Shown: positions 35,419 to 44,224 of the stretch, in pieces
Position numbering within the stretch: position 1 is the stretch's first letter
Layout of the letters: every line of letters begins with the position of its first letter
Assembly (NCBI GenBank): GCA_017420755.1
Contig: JAFQOG010000016.1
Location: 29,371 to 93,370, forward strand
Direction: 5' to 3'
Source: Clostridia bacterium
GTDB lineage: Bacteria > Bacillota > Clostridia > Oscillospirales > CAG-272
DNA length: 64,000 nt
Translations under genes and position numbers: made by a program
The notes under the pieces: generated by a model
Seen by the model: the letters and a program-made list of their open reading frames with translations, nothing else
The model's database searches: none
Told to the model about the DNA's origin: nothing

Positions 35419-36687
35419 ATGAAAAAAAGGCTAGTTATAATTGGAGCAGGTCCGGCAGGGCTTTGCTCTGCAATAGGCGCAACAGAGGCGGGATTGTCTT
35501 GTGATGACATTCTCTTGCTTGAGCGTGAGGACGAGCTCGGTGGCGTCTTAAATCAGTGTATTCATGATGGCTTTGGAGAATACACCTTGGGCGAAAGCCT
35601 TACAGGAACGGAATATGCTGAGCGTTTAATAACCGAGGTTAAAAAAAGAGGTATTCCATATCTTACAGGTTCAACAGTGCTTTCAATTACGCCGGATAAG
35701 GAAATAACTCTTGTGTCATCTACACTTGGATATACAAGAATAAGCGCAGAGGCAATAATTCTTGCTATGGGCTGTCGAGAGCGCTCACACGGCTCTCTTC
35801 GTATAGCAGGAACGCGTCCGGCAGGAGTTTTCTCGGCAGGAACTGTTCAACGCTTTATCAATATAGAGGGACAGCTCCCCGGCAAAAAAGTAGTTTTATT
35901 TGGCTCGGGTGATATAGGTCTCGTTACTGCCCGTCGCTTGACAATTGAGGGCGCTAAGGTTTTGGGCGTATATGAAAGAAAGCCACATCCCACGGGACTT
36001 GATAAAAATATGAAGGAATGTCTTGAGGAATTCGGCATTCCATTCTATACCGGAAAAACAATCTCTAAAATTCTAGGTAAGGAAAGAGTAGAGGGCGTTT
36101 TAATATCAAGCGTTGACGAAAATCTTAAAATTATCAAGGGCACAGAACAGCTTGTAAAATGCGACACTCTTGTTTTATCACTTGGACTTATCCCCGATAA
36201 CTCTATTCCACAGGACACCGGAATAGCGCTTGATAGGATTACGGGTGGAGCTATTGTTAACCAAAGATATGAAACACAAATAGAGGGCATATTTGCTTGC
36301 GGAAATGCCCTTCATATACATGATTATGTTGACCACATCGCAAGAGAGGCAACTAAAACCGGAATCAATGCGGGTGAATGTTTGCTTGGTAAAATTCCAA
36401 AAGCAACTCATCAAATAAAAATTTCGCATAATAAAAATGTCAAATATACCGTTCCACAAAAAATAGATTTTCCTTTGAAAAGCGAGGAATATGTTACGCT
36501 TTCGTACAGATCTATAAAAGTGGTAAAAAATGCCAAAATATCGGTTTTGGCAGATGATGAAGAAATCTATACCGAGGCATTAGAGGTTATAAGGCCGTCA
36601 AGGCAACACAAAATAAGGCTCACCTCAGATATGCTTGAAAAAATATCAAAGGCAAGCGTCCTTGCTTTAAATGTAACGGAGGAGTAA
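35419..36687 (+). CDS. FAD/NAD-dependent oxidoreductase, GlpB-like partner
   Basis: Pyridine-nucleotide-disulfide-type flavoprotein of 422 residues. FAD site G-A-G-P-A-G at 8-13, second Rossmann site G-S-G-D-I-G about 161-166, ATG-like A-M-G-C-R-E-R at about 115-121 and a second FAD contact F-A-C-G-N-A about 293-298. Its usual partners are the GlpA-like protein upstream and DUF1667 downstream, forming a membrane-associated or soluble dehydrogenase complex passing electrons to NAD or an electron carrier. Start ATG at 35419, 7 bases after the preceding stop. Confidence 0.88.
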   Translation: MKKRLVIIGAGPAGLCSAIGATEAGLSCDDILLLEREDELGGVLNQCIHDGFGEYTLGESLTGTEYAERLITEVKKRGIPYLTGSTVLSITPDKEITLVSSTLGYTRISAEAIILAMGCRERSHGSLRIAGTRPAGVFSAGTVQRFINIEGQLPGKKVVLFGSGDIGLVTARRLTIEGAKVLGVYERKPHPTGLDKNMKECLEEFGIPFYTGKTISKILGKERVEGVLISSVDENLKIIKGTEQLVKCDTLVLSLGLIPDNSIPQDTGIALDRITGGAIVNQRYETQIEGIFACGNALHIHDYVDHIAREATKTGINAGECLLGKIPKATHQIKISHNKNVKYTVPQKIDFPLKSEEYVTLSYRSIKVVKNAKISVLADDEEIYTEALEVIRPSRQHKIRLTSDMLEKISKASVLALNVTEE

Positions 36688-36688
36688 T

Positions 36689-36904
36689 ATGATACTCACC
36701 TCAACAGTAAAAATAAAAAGCAAAAGATATAAGCTTTTGCCGGTCAAGGCGAACTCGGATATCGAGGCATCTCGTCTTAGCGAGGCTATGAATATAATAA
36801 ATAAGCTTCAGCTTGTTGCTCCTGTAACAACAGGACAGATCTTGATCGAGGATTTTCTTGAAAAAGGTATAAATTTAGTTGCAACAAAAACGATTTTAGA
36901 ATAA
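36689..36904 (+). CDS. DUF1667-type protein, N-terminal cysteine half missing
   Basis: A 71-residue protein that corresponds to the C-terminal half of DUF1667 (I-L-T-S-T-V-K-I ... P-V-T-T-G-Q-I-L ... L-V-A-T-K-T). Family members normally begin with about 40 residues carrying C-x-x-C-P-x-G-C and G-N-x-C-x-R-G motifs; here translation starts right at the conserved T-S-T-V strand. The ATG is 1 base after the previous stop and has GGAGG upstream, so the short form looks genuinely expressed. It contains no Cys and cannot hold an iron-sulfur cluster. Confidence 0.7.
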   Translation: MILTSTVKIKSKRYKLLPVKANSDIEASRLSEAMNIINKLQLVAPVTTGQILIEDFLEKGINLVATKTILE

Positions 36905-36933
36905 AAACGGCAATTTTAATTGCCGTTTTTTTA
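36903..36933 (+). terminator. Terminator after GlpA-like operon
   Basis: AAACGGCAATT / AATTGCCGTTT stem with T run, immediately after the stop codon. Confidence 0.85.
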
Positions 36934-36972
36934 CCGATTATCACCAAAAAAAGACCGAATGGTGAAAATCTA

Positions 36973-37000
36973 TTGAATTTTTTTAAAAAAGGTGTAAAAT
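36973..37000 (+). promoter_or_regulatory. Promoter for ABC-2 operon
   Basis: TTGAAT (36973-36978), 16-base spacer, TAAAAT (36995-37000). Upstream, TCACCA (36941-36946) and TGGTGA (36960-36965) form a spaced inverted repeat that could be an operator. Confidence 0.5.
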
Positions 37001-37028
37001 AAAATCATCGACAATAAAGGAGGACATA

Positions 37029-37943
37029 ATGGGAAATATCATTGAAATTAATAATTTGAGTAAAAGCTTTGGCGATATCAAGGCAGTTCAGGATTTGAGC
37101 TTTCGTGTAAAGGAAGGCGAGCTTTTTGCGTTTTTAGGAGTAAACGGGGCGGGCAAATCAACAACTATAAATATAATGTGTGCTCAGCTTTCAAAGGATA
37201 GTGGAAGCATAATTATAAATGGTAACGATCTTGATAGGTCAGCAGATCAAATAAAAAAGGATTTAGGAGTTGTTTTCCAAGCGTCAGTTCTCGATAGCGC
37301 GCTAAGCGTTTATGATAACCTCGAAAGTCGAGGCGCTCTCTATGGAATAATAGGCGAGGCTCTCAAGGCACGAGTTCGCGAGCTTGCAAAAATTCTTGAT
37401 TTTGAGGATCTGTTAAAGCGCCCCGTAGGAAAGCTTTCCGGTGGACAGAGAAGACGAATAGATATAGCAAGAGCATTGCTTCATAAGCCCAAAATACTAG
37501 TTCTAGATGAGCCTACAACAGGACTTGATCCACAGACAAGAAGACTCATTTGGAGCGTTATAATGGATTTGCGTAAAAACGAGGGAATGACGATATTCTT
37601 AACAACGCACTATATGGAGGAGGCAGCCGATGCTGATTTTGTTGTAATAATTGATAGTGGTAAGATTTCTGCCGAGGGTACTCCATTAGAGCTCAAAAAT
37701 CAATACACAGGCGATTTTATCACAATTTATGGCTTAGATGAGGACAAGGTGAAGCTCTTAGGCTATGAATATGAGCCGATTCGTGATGCGTATAGAATAG
37801 CTGTTCCTAACACAAGCGTCGCAACAGAGCTTATAATAGCACACCCGGAGCTTTTTGTTGATTATGAAATCACAAAAGGAAAAATGGATGATGTTTTCCT
37901 CTCGGTAACAGGTAAGGTTTTGGAAGGGGGAGCTCAAAAATGA
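37029..37943 (+). CDS. ABC-2 type transporter ATP-binding protein
   Basis: Cytoplasmic ATPase of 304 residues: Walker A G-V-N-G-A-G-K-S-T (about 38-46), Q-loop V-F-Q-A-S, signature L-S-G-G-Q-R-R-R, Walker B I-L-V-L-D-E-P-T-T-G-L-D and H-loop T-T-H-Y. The DrrA/NodI-like subfamily is indicated by the C-terminal extension of about 85 residues ending before the permease. Its stop overlaps the permease start by 4 bases (ATGA). Likely exports a drug, antibiotic or glycan-related molecule; the substrate cannot be read. Confidence 0.92.
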   Translation: MGNIIEINNLSKSFGDIKAVQDLSFRVKEGELFAFLGVNGAGKSTTINIMCAQLSKDSGSIIINGNDLDRSADQIKKDLGVVFQASVLDSALSVYDNLESRGALYGIIGEALKARVRELAKILDFEDLLKRPVGKLSGGQRRRIDIARALLHKPKILVLDEPTTGLDPQTRRLIWSVIMDLRKNEGMTIFLTTHYMEEAADADFVVIIDSGKISAEGTPLELKNQYTGDFITIYGLDEDKVKLLGYEYEPIRDAYRIAVPNTSVATELIIAHPELFVDYEITKGKMDDVFLSVTGKVLEGGAQK

Positions 37944-38830
37944 AGACGGCACTAGTTTTGATTAAAAGAAATGTAAAGCTATTCTTTAAGGACAAGGGAA
38001 TGTTCTTTACAGCCCTTATTACCCCTGCAATTTTACTTGTTCTATATGTAACCTTCCTAGGAAATGTTTATAGAAATAGCTTTGAATCCGGATTTCCACA
38101 AGGAATAATGATTTCAAGTGAGGTTTTAGATAGTTTGGTTGGCACACAGCTCGTGTCGTCAATTCTTGCAGTGTCGTGCGTTACTGTTGCGTTTTGCTCA
38201 AACTTCTTAATGGTTCAGGATAGAGCAAATGGTACAGTTAAGGATTTGCTGATCGCACCGGTCAGCACCTCCACCTTGTCACTTAGCTATTATTTTGCAA
38301 CTCTTATATCAACACTTATGATTTGCTTTACTGCGACAGCGCTTTGTCTTGTATATATTGCAATCGTAGGCTGGTATCTTTCATTTGTAGATGTTTTACT
38401 GTTGCTACTTGATACCTTTATTCTTGTTTTGTTTGGAACAGCTCTGTCATCGGTAATCAGCTTCTTCTTATCAACCCAAGGCCAAATATCTGCGGTTGGA
38501 ACAATAATAAGTGCAGGCTATGGCTTTATTTGTGGAGCATATATGCCAATTTCCTCGTTTGGAGAGGGACTTCAAACAGCTGTTATGTTCTTGCCCGGAA
38601 CATATGGCACATCGCTTCTTAGAAACCATGCAATGAGAGGCGCTCTTGCAGAGCTTCAAGAGCAGGGGATGCCATCACAAGCAATAGATGGCTTAAAGGA
38701 TATGCTCGATTGTAATATTTACTTTTTTGACAATAGCGTATCAGCTCCGGTTATGTATGCAGTATTAGCTATATCCGTTGTAGCACTTGTAGGAATATAT
38801 GTGCTTTTGAATAAATTCAAGAAAAAATAA
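37940..38830 (+). CDS. ABC-2 type transporter permease
   Basis: Membrane partner of the preceding ATPase, 296 residues with about six helices (20-42, 70-95, 110-140, 145-175, 178-205, 265-288) and the family segment A-N-G-T-V-K-D-L-L-I-A-P-V after helix 2. The P-x-S-x-x-x-x-x-L-x-x-x-x-x-x-L-P-G-T-Y segment near 195-215 is typical of DrrB/ABC2_membrane proteins. Translationally coupled to the ATPase; a bidirectional terminator follows. Confidence 0.9.
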   Translation: MKTALVLIKRNVKLFFKDKGMFFTALITPAILLVLYVTFLGNVYRNSFESGFPQGIMISSEVLDSLVGTQLVSSILAVSCVTVAFCSNFLMVQDRANGTVKDLLIAPVSTSTLSLSYYFATLISTLMICFTATALCLVYIAIVGWYLSFVDVLLLLLDTFILVLFGTALSSVISFFLSTQGQISAVGTIISAGYGFICGAYMPISSFGEGLQTAVMFLPGTYGTSLLRNHAMRGALAELQEQGMPSQAIDGLKDMLDCNIYFFDNSVSAPVMYAVLAISVVALVGIYVLLNKFKKK

Positions 38831-38837
38831 AAAGAAA

Positions 38838-38865
38838 AACGAGCCTAATTTTAGGCTCGTTTTTT
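38838..38865. terminator. Bidirectional terminator between ABC-2 permease and tRNA-Leu
   Basis: GAGCCTAA TT TTAGGCTC with a T run on the plus side and an A run on the other, so it ends both the ABC-2 operon and the convergent tRNA. The plus-strand T run abuts the tRNA 3' end. Confidence 0.85.
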
Positions 38866-38951
38866 GGTGCCGGTGATCGGGGTCGAACCGATACGGTATC
38901 ACTACCACAGGATTTTGAGTCCAGCACGTCTACCAATTCCATCACACCGGC
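38865..38951 (-). tRNA. tRNA-Leu (CAA)
   Basis: An 87-base class II tRNA with encoded CCA (38865-38867), acceptor stem GCCGGTG/CACCGGC, discriminator A, D-loop A-T-T-G-G-T-A-G, anticodon loop C-T-C-A-A-A-A (anticodon CAA, reads UUG), a long variable arm and T-loop G-G-T-T-C-G-A. The anticodon stem has one T-T mismatch at the second pair. Convergent with the ABC-2 operon and divergent from pcrA. Confidence 0.95.
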
Positions 38952-38972
38952 ATATTCGCTAGTTGCTCGATT

Positions 38973-39001
38973 ATTTTAGCATACATTTTCGAAAAATGCA
39001 A
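38973..39001 (-). promoter_or_regulatory. Promoter for tRNA-Leu
   Basis: On the minus strand: TTGCAT (38996-39001), 17-base spacer, TAAAAT (38973-38978); predicted transcription start about 15 bases before the mature 5' end. Confidence 0.6.
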
Positions 39002-39133
39002 TACCTTTTTTGAATTTTGATGAAAATTATTTTTTCTCAAATTAAAGTACACAAAAAAGATATTTTGCCCTTTACTTTTTAAAAGGAATATGTTATTATA
39101 ATATGTGAAATTAAATGAAACGGAAAATAAAAA

Positions 39134-41500
39134 ATGACAGAAAACGAAATTCAAAGATTTTTAAGGGCGAAAAGGGCTCTTTTTGATAAGTATTATGGCT
39201 TTTTGAATGAAATGCAAAGAAGGGCTATCTATTCAATAAATGGCCCTGTTCTTATTCTTGCCGGTGCGGGAAGTGGAAAAACCACCGTTTTGGTAAACAG
39301 AATTGCTCATATTATAAAATATGGAAACGCATATTCATCGTCTAATGTGCCGGAATTTATAACCGAGGATACTCTTGACGATCTTGAAGGCGCAATAGAG
39401 CTTCCAAGAGAGCAAATGGAGAAATATCTGGAGCTTTTTACAAGCGATTCATGCCAAGCACATAGAGTTTTAGCCATCACTTTTACTAATAAGGCAGCAA
39501 ACGAAATCAAGGAGCGTTTGGCTAAAATTCTAAACGAGGATGCAAGCGAAATATGGGCGGGCACCTTCCACTCAATTTGCATGCGTATTTTGCGCCGAAA
39601 TGGAGAGCTTGTAGGCTATGCCCCTGGATTTAGCGTATGTGATGCAGATGATGCAAAAAAGACAATAGCTAAGTGCATGAAGGATCTCGGAATAAATGAA
39701 AAGATTTTGTCTATTAAGGATATTCAGGCAATCATCAGTCGCGCAAAGGATAAGCTAATGACTCCACAGGAATATCGTCTTGAGGCAGGGCTTGATTATA
39801 AATACAGACAGGTTGCTGATATTTATGAAAAATATCAAAAAACTCTTGAAGACTCAAATGTTCTTGACTTTGACGATATAATCATGAAAACCGTATTGCT
39901 TTTGCGTCAAAATCCCGATGTTTTAAGCCAATATCAAAATAAATTTAGATATGTGTGCATTGACGAGTATCAGGATACAAACGAGGCACAATTTGAGCTT
40001 ACAAGGCTTTTGTCAGGATTTTATAGAAACATAATGGTCGTAGGTGATGATGATCAAAGCATATATAAATTTCGTGGCGCAACGATAGAGAACATTCTTA
40101 ATTTTGATACTACCTATCCTGAGGCAACTATTATTAAGCTAGAGCAGAACTATCGTTCAACATCTAATATATTAAACGCCGCAAATGCTCTTATAGCGAA
40201 AAACTATCACAAGCATCCTAAAAAGCTGTGGTGTGAGAGTAACGAGGGCGATAAAATAATTGTAAAGGAAACCTTAACCCAAAATGACGAGGCTAGATTT
40301 ATAGTTGACGAAATCATTCGTCTAAGACAGGAAAAGGGATATTCATACAAAGACTTTGCGGTGCTATATCGTATGAATGCGCTCTCTCGTAGCCTTGAAA
40401 CTATCTTTGCAAATAGTGGTATTCCTTATCGTATGCTCGGAGCGCATCGCTTCTATGATCGCGAGGAAATTAAGGATATTATCGCATATTTGTCAGTTAT
40501 TAATAATCCAAATGATATAATACATCTTCGCCGAATTTATAACAAGCCTACAAGGCGTATAGGCGACACATCATTTGAAAGAGCATCAACCATAGCGACA
40601 GAGCTCGGTATAGGTGTTATAGAGGTTATGGAGAGGGCAACAGAATATAATGCTATTCCCAAAACCGCCATGACGCCAATGATTGACTTTTCACGCTTTA
40701 TTAAGGAGCTCAATGCTAATCTTGGCGAAATGTCCCTTGAGGACCTTGTAAAGACTGTAATAAAGCGCTCGGGCTATGAGCAAATGCTAAAGGACGAGGG
40801 AGAGGCAGGAAAGGATAGACTAGAAAACCTTGATCAGCTAATTATCGCTTTTAAGGAATATGAAAGCACAAGCGACGAGCCAACCCTGACGGGCTTTTTG
40901 GAGCATGTTGCACTTGTTGCAGATGTCGATAATTATGACGAAAATGATGATACAGTCATTCTTATGACAATACATAGTGCAAAGGGACTGGAATTCCCGG
41001 TTGTATTTATTCCGGGTATGGAGGAATGTATATTCCCATCTCAACAGACAATTATGTTCCCACAGGAAATCGAAGAGGAAAGACGCCTTGCTTATGTTGC
41101 TATCACTAGAGCTAAAAAGCTACTCTATATGATACACGCAAAGGAAAGAATGATGCATGGAATGACCATGAGAAATCCTCTTTCCAGATTTGTAAAGGAA
41201 ATAGACGAAAGATATTTGGAGCATAGAAGGCTCTCTGCAAGAACAGGCTCATTTGTAGCTCCAAATCAAGGGAAGCCAACATCCTTTACCGAGGCGATGA
41301 CAGGCTCTGGCGGTGCTCAAAGAAAGCCTATCGTTCCATACAATATAGGAGATAGAGTAAATCACCTTTCATTTGGTGACGGAACTGTAATTGGCGTAAC
41401 TCCGATGAGCTCCGATTTTATGTACGAAATTGCCTTTGATACTGTTGGAACTAAAAAGCTGATGGCTACTTATACACAACGCTTGATGCACAAAATATAG
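39134..41500 (+). CDS. pcrA: ATP-dependent DNA helicase PcrA/UvrD
   Basis: SF1A 3'-5' helicase for nucleotide excision repair, replication-fork rescue and removal of stalled RNA polymerase. The 788 residues include Q-motif N-E-M-Q, motif I A-G-A-G-S-G-K-T-T (about 43-51), T-F-T-N-K-A-A, motif II D-E-Y-Q-D-T-N, motif III V-V-G-D-D-D-Q-S-I-Y-K-F-R-G-A, motif IV Q-N-Y-R-S-T, motif V T-I-H-S-A-K-G-L-E and motif VI V-A-I-T-R-A-K-K. The C-terminus (about 730-788) has the Tudor-like G-D-R-V-N-H-x-x-F-G-D-G-T-V domain that contacts RNA polymerase. An unusual acidic insertion of about 35 residues lies in domain 1A between motifs I and Ia. No ligA follows, unlike in Bacillus. Confidence 0.96.
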   Translation: MTENEIQRFLRAKRALFDKYYGFLNEMQRRAIYSINGPVLILAGAGSGKTTVLVNRIAHIIKYGNAYSSSNVPEFITEDTLDDLEGAIELPREQMEKYLELFTSDSCQAHRVLAITFTNKAANEIKERLAKILNEDASEIWAGTFHSICMRILRRNGELVGYAPGFSVCDADDAKKTIAKCMKDLGINEKILSIKDIQAIISRAKDKLMTPQEYRLEAGLDYKYRQVADIYEKYQKTLEDSNVLDFDDIIMKTVLLLRQNPDVLSQYQNKFRYVCIDEYQDTNEAQFELTRLLSGFYRNIMVVGDDDQSIYKFRGATIENILNFDTTYPEATIIKLEQNYRSTSNILNAANALIAKNYHKHPKKLWCESNEGDKIIVKETLTQNDEARFIVDEIIRLRQEKGYSYKDFAVLYRMNALSRSLETIFANSGIPYRMLGAHRFYDREEIKDIIAYLSVINNPNDIIHLRRIYNKPTRRIGDTSFERASTIATELGIGVIEVMERATEYNAIPKTAMTPMIDFSRFIKELNANLGEMSLEDLVKTVIKRSGYEQMLKDEGEAGKDRLENLDQLIIAFKEYESTSDEPTLTGFLEHVALVADVDNYDENDDTVILMTIHSAKGLEFPVVFIPGMEECIFPSQQTIMFPQEIEEERRLAYVAITRAKKLLYMIHAKERMMHGMTMRNPLSRFVKEIDERYLEHRRLSARTGSFVAPNQGKPTSFTEAMTGSGGAQRKPIVPYNIGDRVNHLSFGDGTVIGVTPMSSDFMYEIAFDTVGTKKLMATYTQRLMHKI

Positions 41501-41560
41501 ATTTTAAAATTTAAAAATTCAAAAATTGTAAAAACATTTAATTTTGAAGGAGAAAATAAA

Positions 41561-43276
41561 ATGAATATTCCAAGACCAGAGCATCCCAATCCCCAATTTG
41601 AAAGAGAAAATTGGATTAACCTAAATGGTAAATGGTCATTTGAAATAGACCATGGAGAAAGTGGAATGGATAGAGAATTCCACAAAAGAGAAGAGTTAGA
41701 TTCTGAAATTATAGTTCCTTTTTGCCCCGAAAGTGAATTGTCAGGAATTAACAATAAGGATTTTATGAGATGCGTTTGGTATCTTAAAAAATTCACTCTT
41801 CCAAAGAGCGCAGAGGGCAAAAATGTTATTCTTCATTTTGGCGCGGTTGATTATGAAAGCTTCATTTACATAAACGAAAAGCTTGCGTATCGCCATGTTG
41901 GTGGATATGTTTCCTTTAGTGTCGATATTACCCAATATCTAATTGATGGAGAAAATAAAATCACCGTTTGCGCAAAGGATGATTGCAGAAATCATATCGC
42001 AAAGGGCAAGCAGTCAAGTAAATTCTATTCGCACGGCTGTGATTATACAAGAACAACAGGAATTTGGCAAACCGTTTGGCTAGAGCTAGTTCCAAAGAAT
42101 TATGTTAAAGCAATTAAGTTTTACCCTAACCTTGAAAAGAAAACTCTTTTCATGAATGTAGAGGCAGTTGGAGGCGATATATTTACCGCAACTGCTTACT
42201 ATGAGGGCAAGAAGATGGGTCAGGTAAGTGCTTCTCTTAGCAGTGGTAGCACACAGCTCGCTCTCGAGCTTGACGAGCTACATTTGTGGGAGGCCGGAAA
42301 TGGTAGACTTTACGACCTTGAAATCACATATGGTGAGGATAAGGTAAAGAGCTATTTTGGAATGCGAACAACCGCGTTTGGCGACAAAAAATATCTTTTG
42401 AACGGAAGGGCTCTCTATCTTGTAACAGTTCTAGACCAAGGCTTCTATAAAAAAGGAATTTACACCGCTGAAACAGAGGAGGAACTAGTACAGGATATCG
42501 ACCTATCTCTTGATGCAGGCTTTAATGGCGCTAGACTTCACCAAAAGGTATTTGAAAAGAGATTTTTGTATCATTGTGATAAAAAGGGCTACCTTGTGTT
42601 TGGCGAAACGGGTAACTGGGGACTCGATCTCTCCGATATGAGCTCGCTTCCTGCATTTCTAAATGAATGGAAGGACGAAATAGCTCGTGACTTTAACCAT
42701 CCTTCGATAATAGGCTGGTGTCCTCTCAATGAAACATGGGATTGTGATGGTAAGCATCAAAATGACGATTTCGTAAAAATCATGTACGAGATGACAAAGG
42801 CTCTCGACCCAACTCGTCCTTGTGTTGGTACAAGTGGAAACTATCAGGTTGCATCTGATATTTATGACCTTCACGATTACCTACAAGAAAAGGATGAATT
42901 TGAAAAAATCTATCTCGCTCCAACCGTTGAGGAAATGTGCGATAATTACGATAAAAAGCACGAATGGGTGTCAAAATATCAAAAGTCAATCGAATGGAAG
43001 GATTACCCATTGTATCTTAGCGAATATGGCGGAATTCAATGGGATGTTCAAGGCGTTGGTGGATGGGGCTATGGTAATGGCCCAAAAACCGAAGAAGAGT
43101 ATATGGAAAGATACGAGTATCTTACACAAATACTCATGGATTCTCCGTATGTTTGCGGAGTTTGCTATACTCAGCTTTATGATGTAGAGCAAGAGGTAAA
43201 TGGAATTTATACCTACGATAGAAAGAAGAAATTCGACATTTCAAGAATTCGAAAGATTAATCTAAGCAAAAGATAA
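41561..43276 (+). CDS. Glycoside hydrolase family 2 enzyme
   Basis: Cytoplasmic retaining beta-glycosidase of 571 residues: N-terminal jelly-roll sugar-binding domain (about 1-175, opening P-R-P-E-H-P-N-P and L-N-G-K-W-S-F), immunoglobulin-like domain (about 180-275), and a TIM barrel (about 280-571). The acid/base Glu is in G-W-C-P-L-N-E-T-W-D (about 385-394), the nucleophile in Y-L-S-E-Y-G-G (about 485-491). The short C-terminus lacks the extra LacZ domains. Substrate (beta-galactoside, beta-mannoside or beta-glucuronide) cannot be decided. The start follows GAAGGAG; no clear promoter was found between it and pcrA. Strong terminator downstream. Confidence 0.9.
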   Translation: MNIPRPEHPNPQFERENWINLNGKWSFEIDHGESGMDREFHKREELDSEIIVPFCPESELSGINNKDFMRCVWYLKKFTLPKSAEGKNVILHFGAVDYESFIYINEKLAYRHVGGYVSFSVDITQYLIDGENKITVCAKDDCRNHIAKGKQSSKFYSHGCDYTRTTGIWQTVWLELVPKNYVKAIKFYPNLEKKTLFMNVEAVGGDIFTATAYYEGKKMGQVSASLSSGSTQLALELDELHLWEAGNGRLYDLEITYGEDKVKSYFGMRTTAFGDKKYLLNGRALYLVTVLDQGFYKKGIYTAETEEELVQDIDLSLDAGFNGARLHQKVFEKRFLYHCDKKGYLVFGETGNWGLDLSDMSSLPAFLNEWKDEIARDFNHPSIIGWCPLNETWDCDGKHQNDDFVKIMYEMTKALDPTRPCVGTSGNYQVASDIYDLHDYLQEKDEFEKIYLAPTVEEMCDNYDKKHEWVSKYQKSIEWKDYPLYLSEYGGIQWDVQGVGGWGYGNGPKTEEEYMERYEYLTQILMDSPYVCGVCYTQLYDVEQEVNGIYTYDRKKKFDISRIRKINLSKR

Positions 43277-43290
43277 AATAATAGAATTTT

Positions 43291-43332
43291 AAAGAAGAAA
43301 AACGGACAGTCTTGTCCGTTTTTCTTCTTTTG
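43291..43332 (+). terminator. Strong terminator after GH2 gene
   Basis: An 18-bp perfect palindrome (AAAGAAGAAAAACGGACA and its complement, loop GTCT) ending in T. It insulates the polysaccharide operon from upstream transcription. Confidence 0.9.
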
Positions 43333-43471
43333 AGCAACGATAAACACTTAAATTTTACCTAAATAATGCACACAGGGTGGCACTTTTTGATTTTCACAAC
43401 CTTTTTTAAAACATTTTTTGGCAAAAATATGTTTCCTATTTGTTAATTTTACGCCAATTTTCGTAATTCTG

Positions 43472-43501
43472 TTGACAAATATATTTAATTTATGTTATTA
43501 T
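43472..43501 (+). promoter_or_regulatory. Promoter of surface-polysaccharide operon
   Basis: TTGACA (43472-43477), 18-base spacer, TATTAT (43496-43501), 35 bases before the first gene. It is the only good promoter I found for the run of 19 genes ending at 63322. Confidence 0.65.
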
Positions 43502-43536
43502 ATTATAGATAATTTTTACGCGGGCGGTATATTATA

Positions 43537-44208
43537 ATGTATAAACATTTTTTTAAGCGATTTTTTGATATTGTTTTTTCCTTAATGATTTTATTGTTGT
43601 CCTCTCCTGTTTTATTGATCATTGCTATATTAATAAAGATAGATTCTAAGGGACCCGTTATATTTAAGCAACAAAGGATAGGAAAAAAAGGAAAAGTATT
43701 CAATATTTACAAATTTAGAAGCATGGTTGTTGGCGCTGAAAAAACCGGAAGTGGTGTTTACTCTAACAAAAACGATTCTCGAGTTACCAAGATAGGGAAA
43801 TTTTTAAGAGCTACAAGCTTGGATGAAATTGTTCAAGTTGTAAATATTTTGAAGGGGGATATGAGCTTTATAGGACCTCGTCCTCCACTTACATATCATC
43901 CTTGGCCGTATGATGAATATGCAGAGGAACAATTGAAGATGTTTTCTGTGCGTCCCGGAATTACAGGATGGGCACAAATAAATGGCCGTAAAGCTGTTGA
44001 ATGGAACAAGCGAATAGAAATGAATGTTTGGTATGTTGAACATCTTTCGTTTTTATTAGATTTGAAAATATTTTTCAAAACCATTGGAAAAATTTTTTCT
44101 AATGCTGATAACGAAAACCATTTTGAGACAGTTGAAACAAATAATACTTTGCCAAATGAAGCAGAAATCGAAAAAACACCAGTGTTGCAAGAAAATGATA
44201 GCAAATGA
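43537..44208 (+). CDS. Initiating phosphoglycosyltransferase (bacterial sugar transferase)
   Basis: Monotopic membrane PGT of 223 residues that transfers a sugar-1-phosphate from a UDP-sugar to undecaprenyl phosphate, starting the repeat unit. It has an N-terminal re-entrant helix (about 8-33, K-R-x-F-D-I-V), K-F-R-S-M (about 60), the catalytic D-E pair in S-L-D-E-I-V-Q-V-V-N, G-P-R-P-P, and R-P-G-I-T-G-W-A-Q-I-N-G-R. These are full marks of the PglC/EpsL short type. It carries an acidic tail of about 35 residues after the core, unusual for the family. First gene of the operon; the ribosome site (GGGCGG) is only fair. Confidence 0.93.
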   Translation: MYKHFFKRFFDIVFSLMILLLSSPVLLIIAILIKIDSKGPVIFKQQRIGKKGKVFNIYKFRSMVVGAEKTGSGVYSNKNDSRVTKIGKFLRATSLDEIVQVVNILKGDMSFIGPRPPLTYHPWPYDEYAEEQLKMFSVRPGITGWAQINGRKAVEWNKRIEMNVWYVEHLSFLLDLKIFFKTIGKIFSNADNENHFETVETNNTLPNEAEIEKTPVLQENDSK

Positions 44209-44224
44209 AAGAAAGTGATTAAAT

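Noticed and set aside
33966-36904. Complete respiratory GlpABC system
   Set aside because: The third gene lacks the cysteine motifs of an iron-sulfur membrane subunit, so a standard GlpC is not present.
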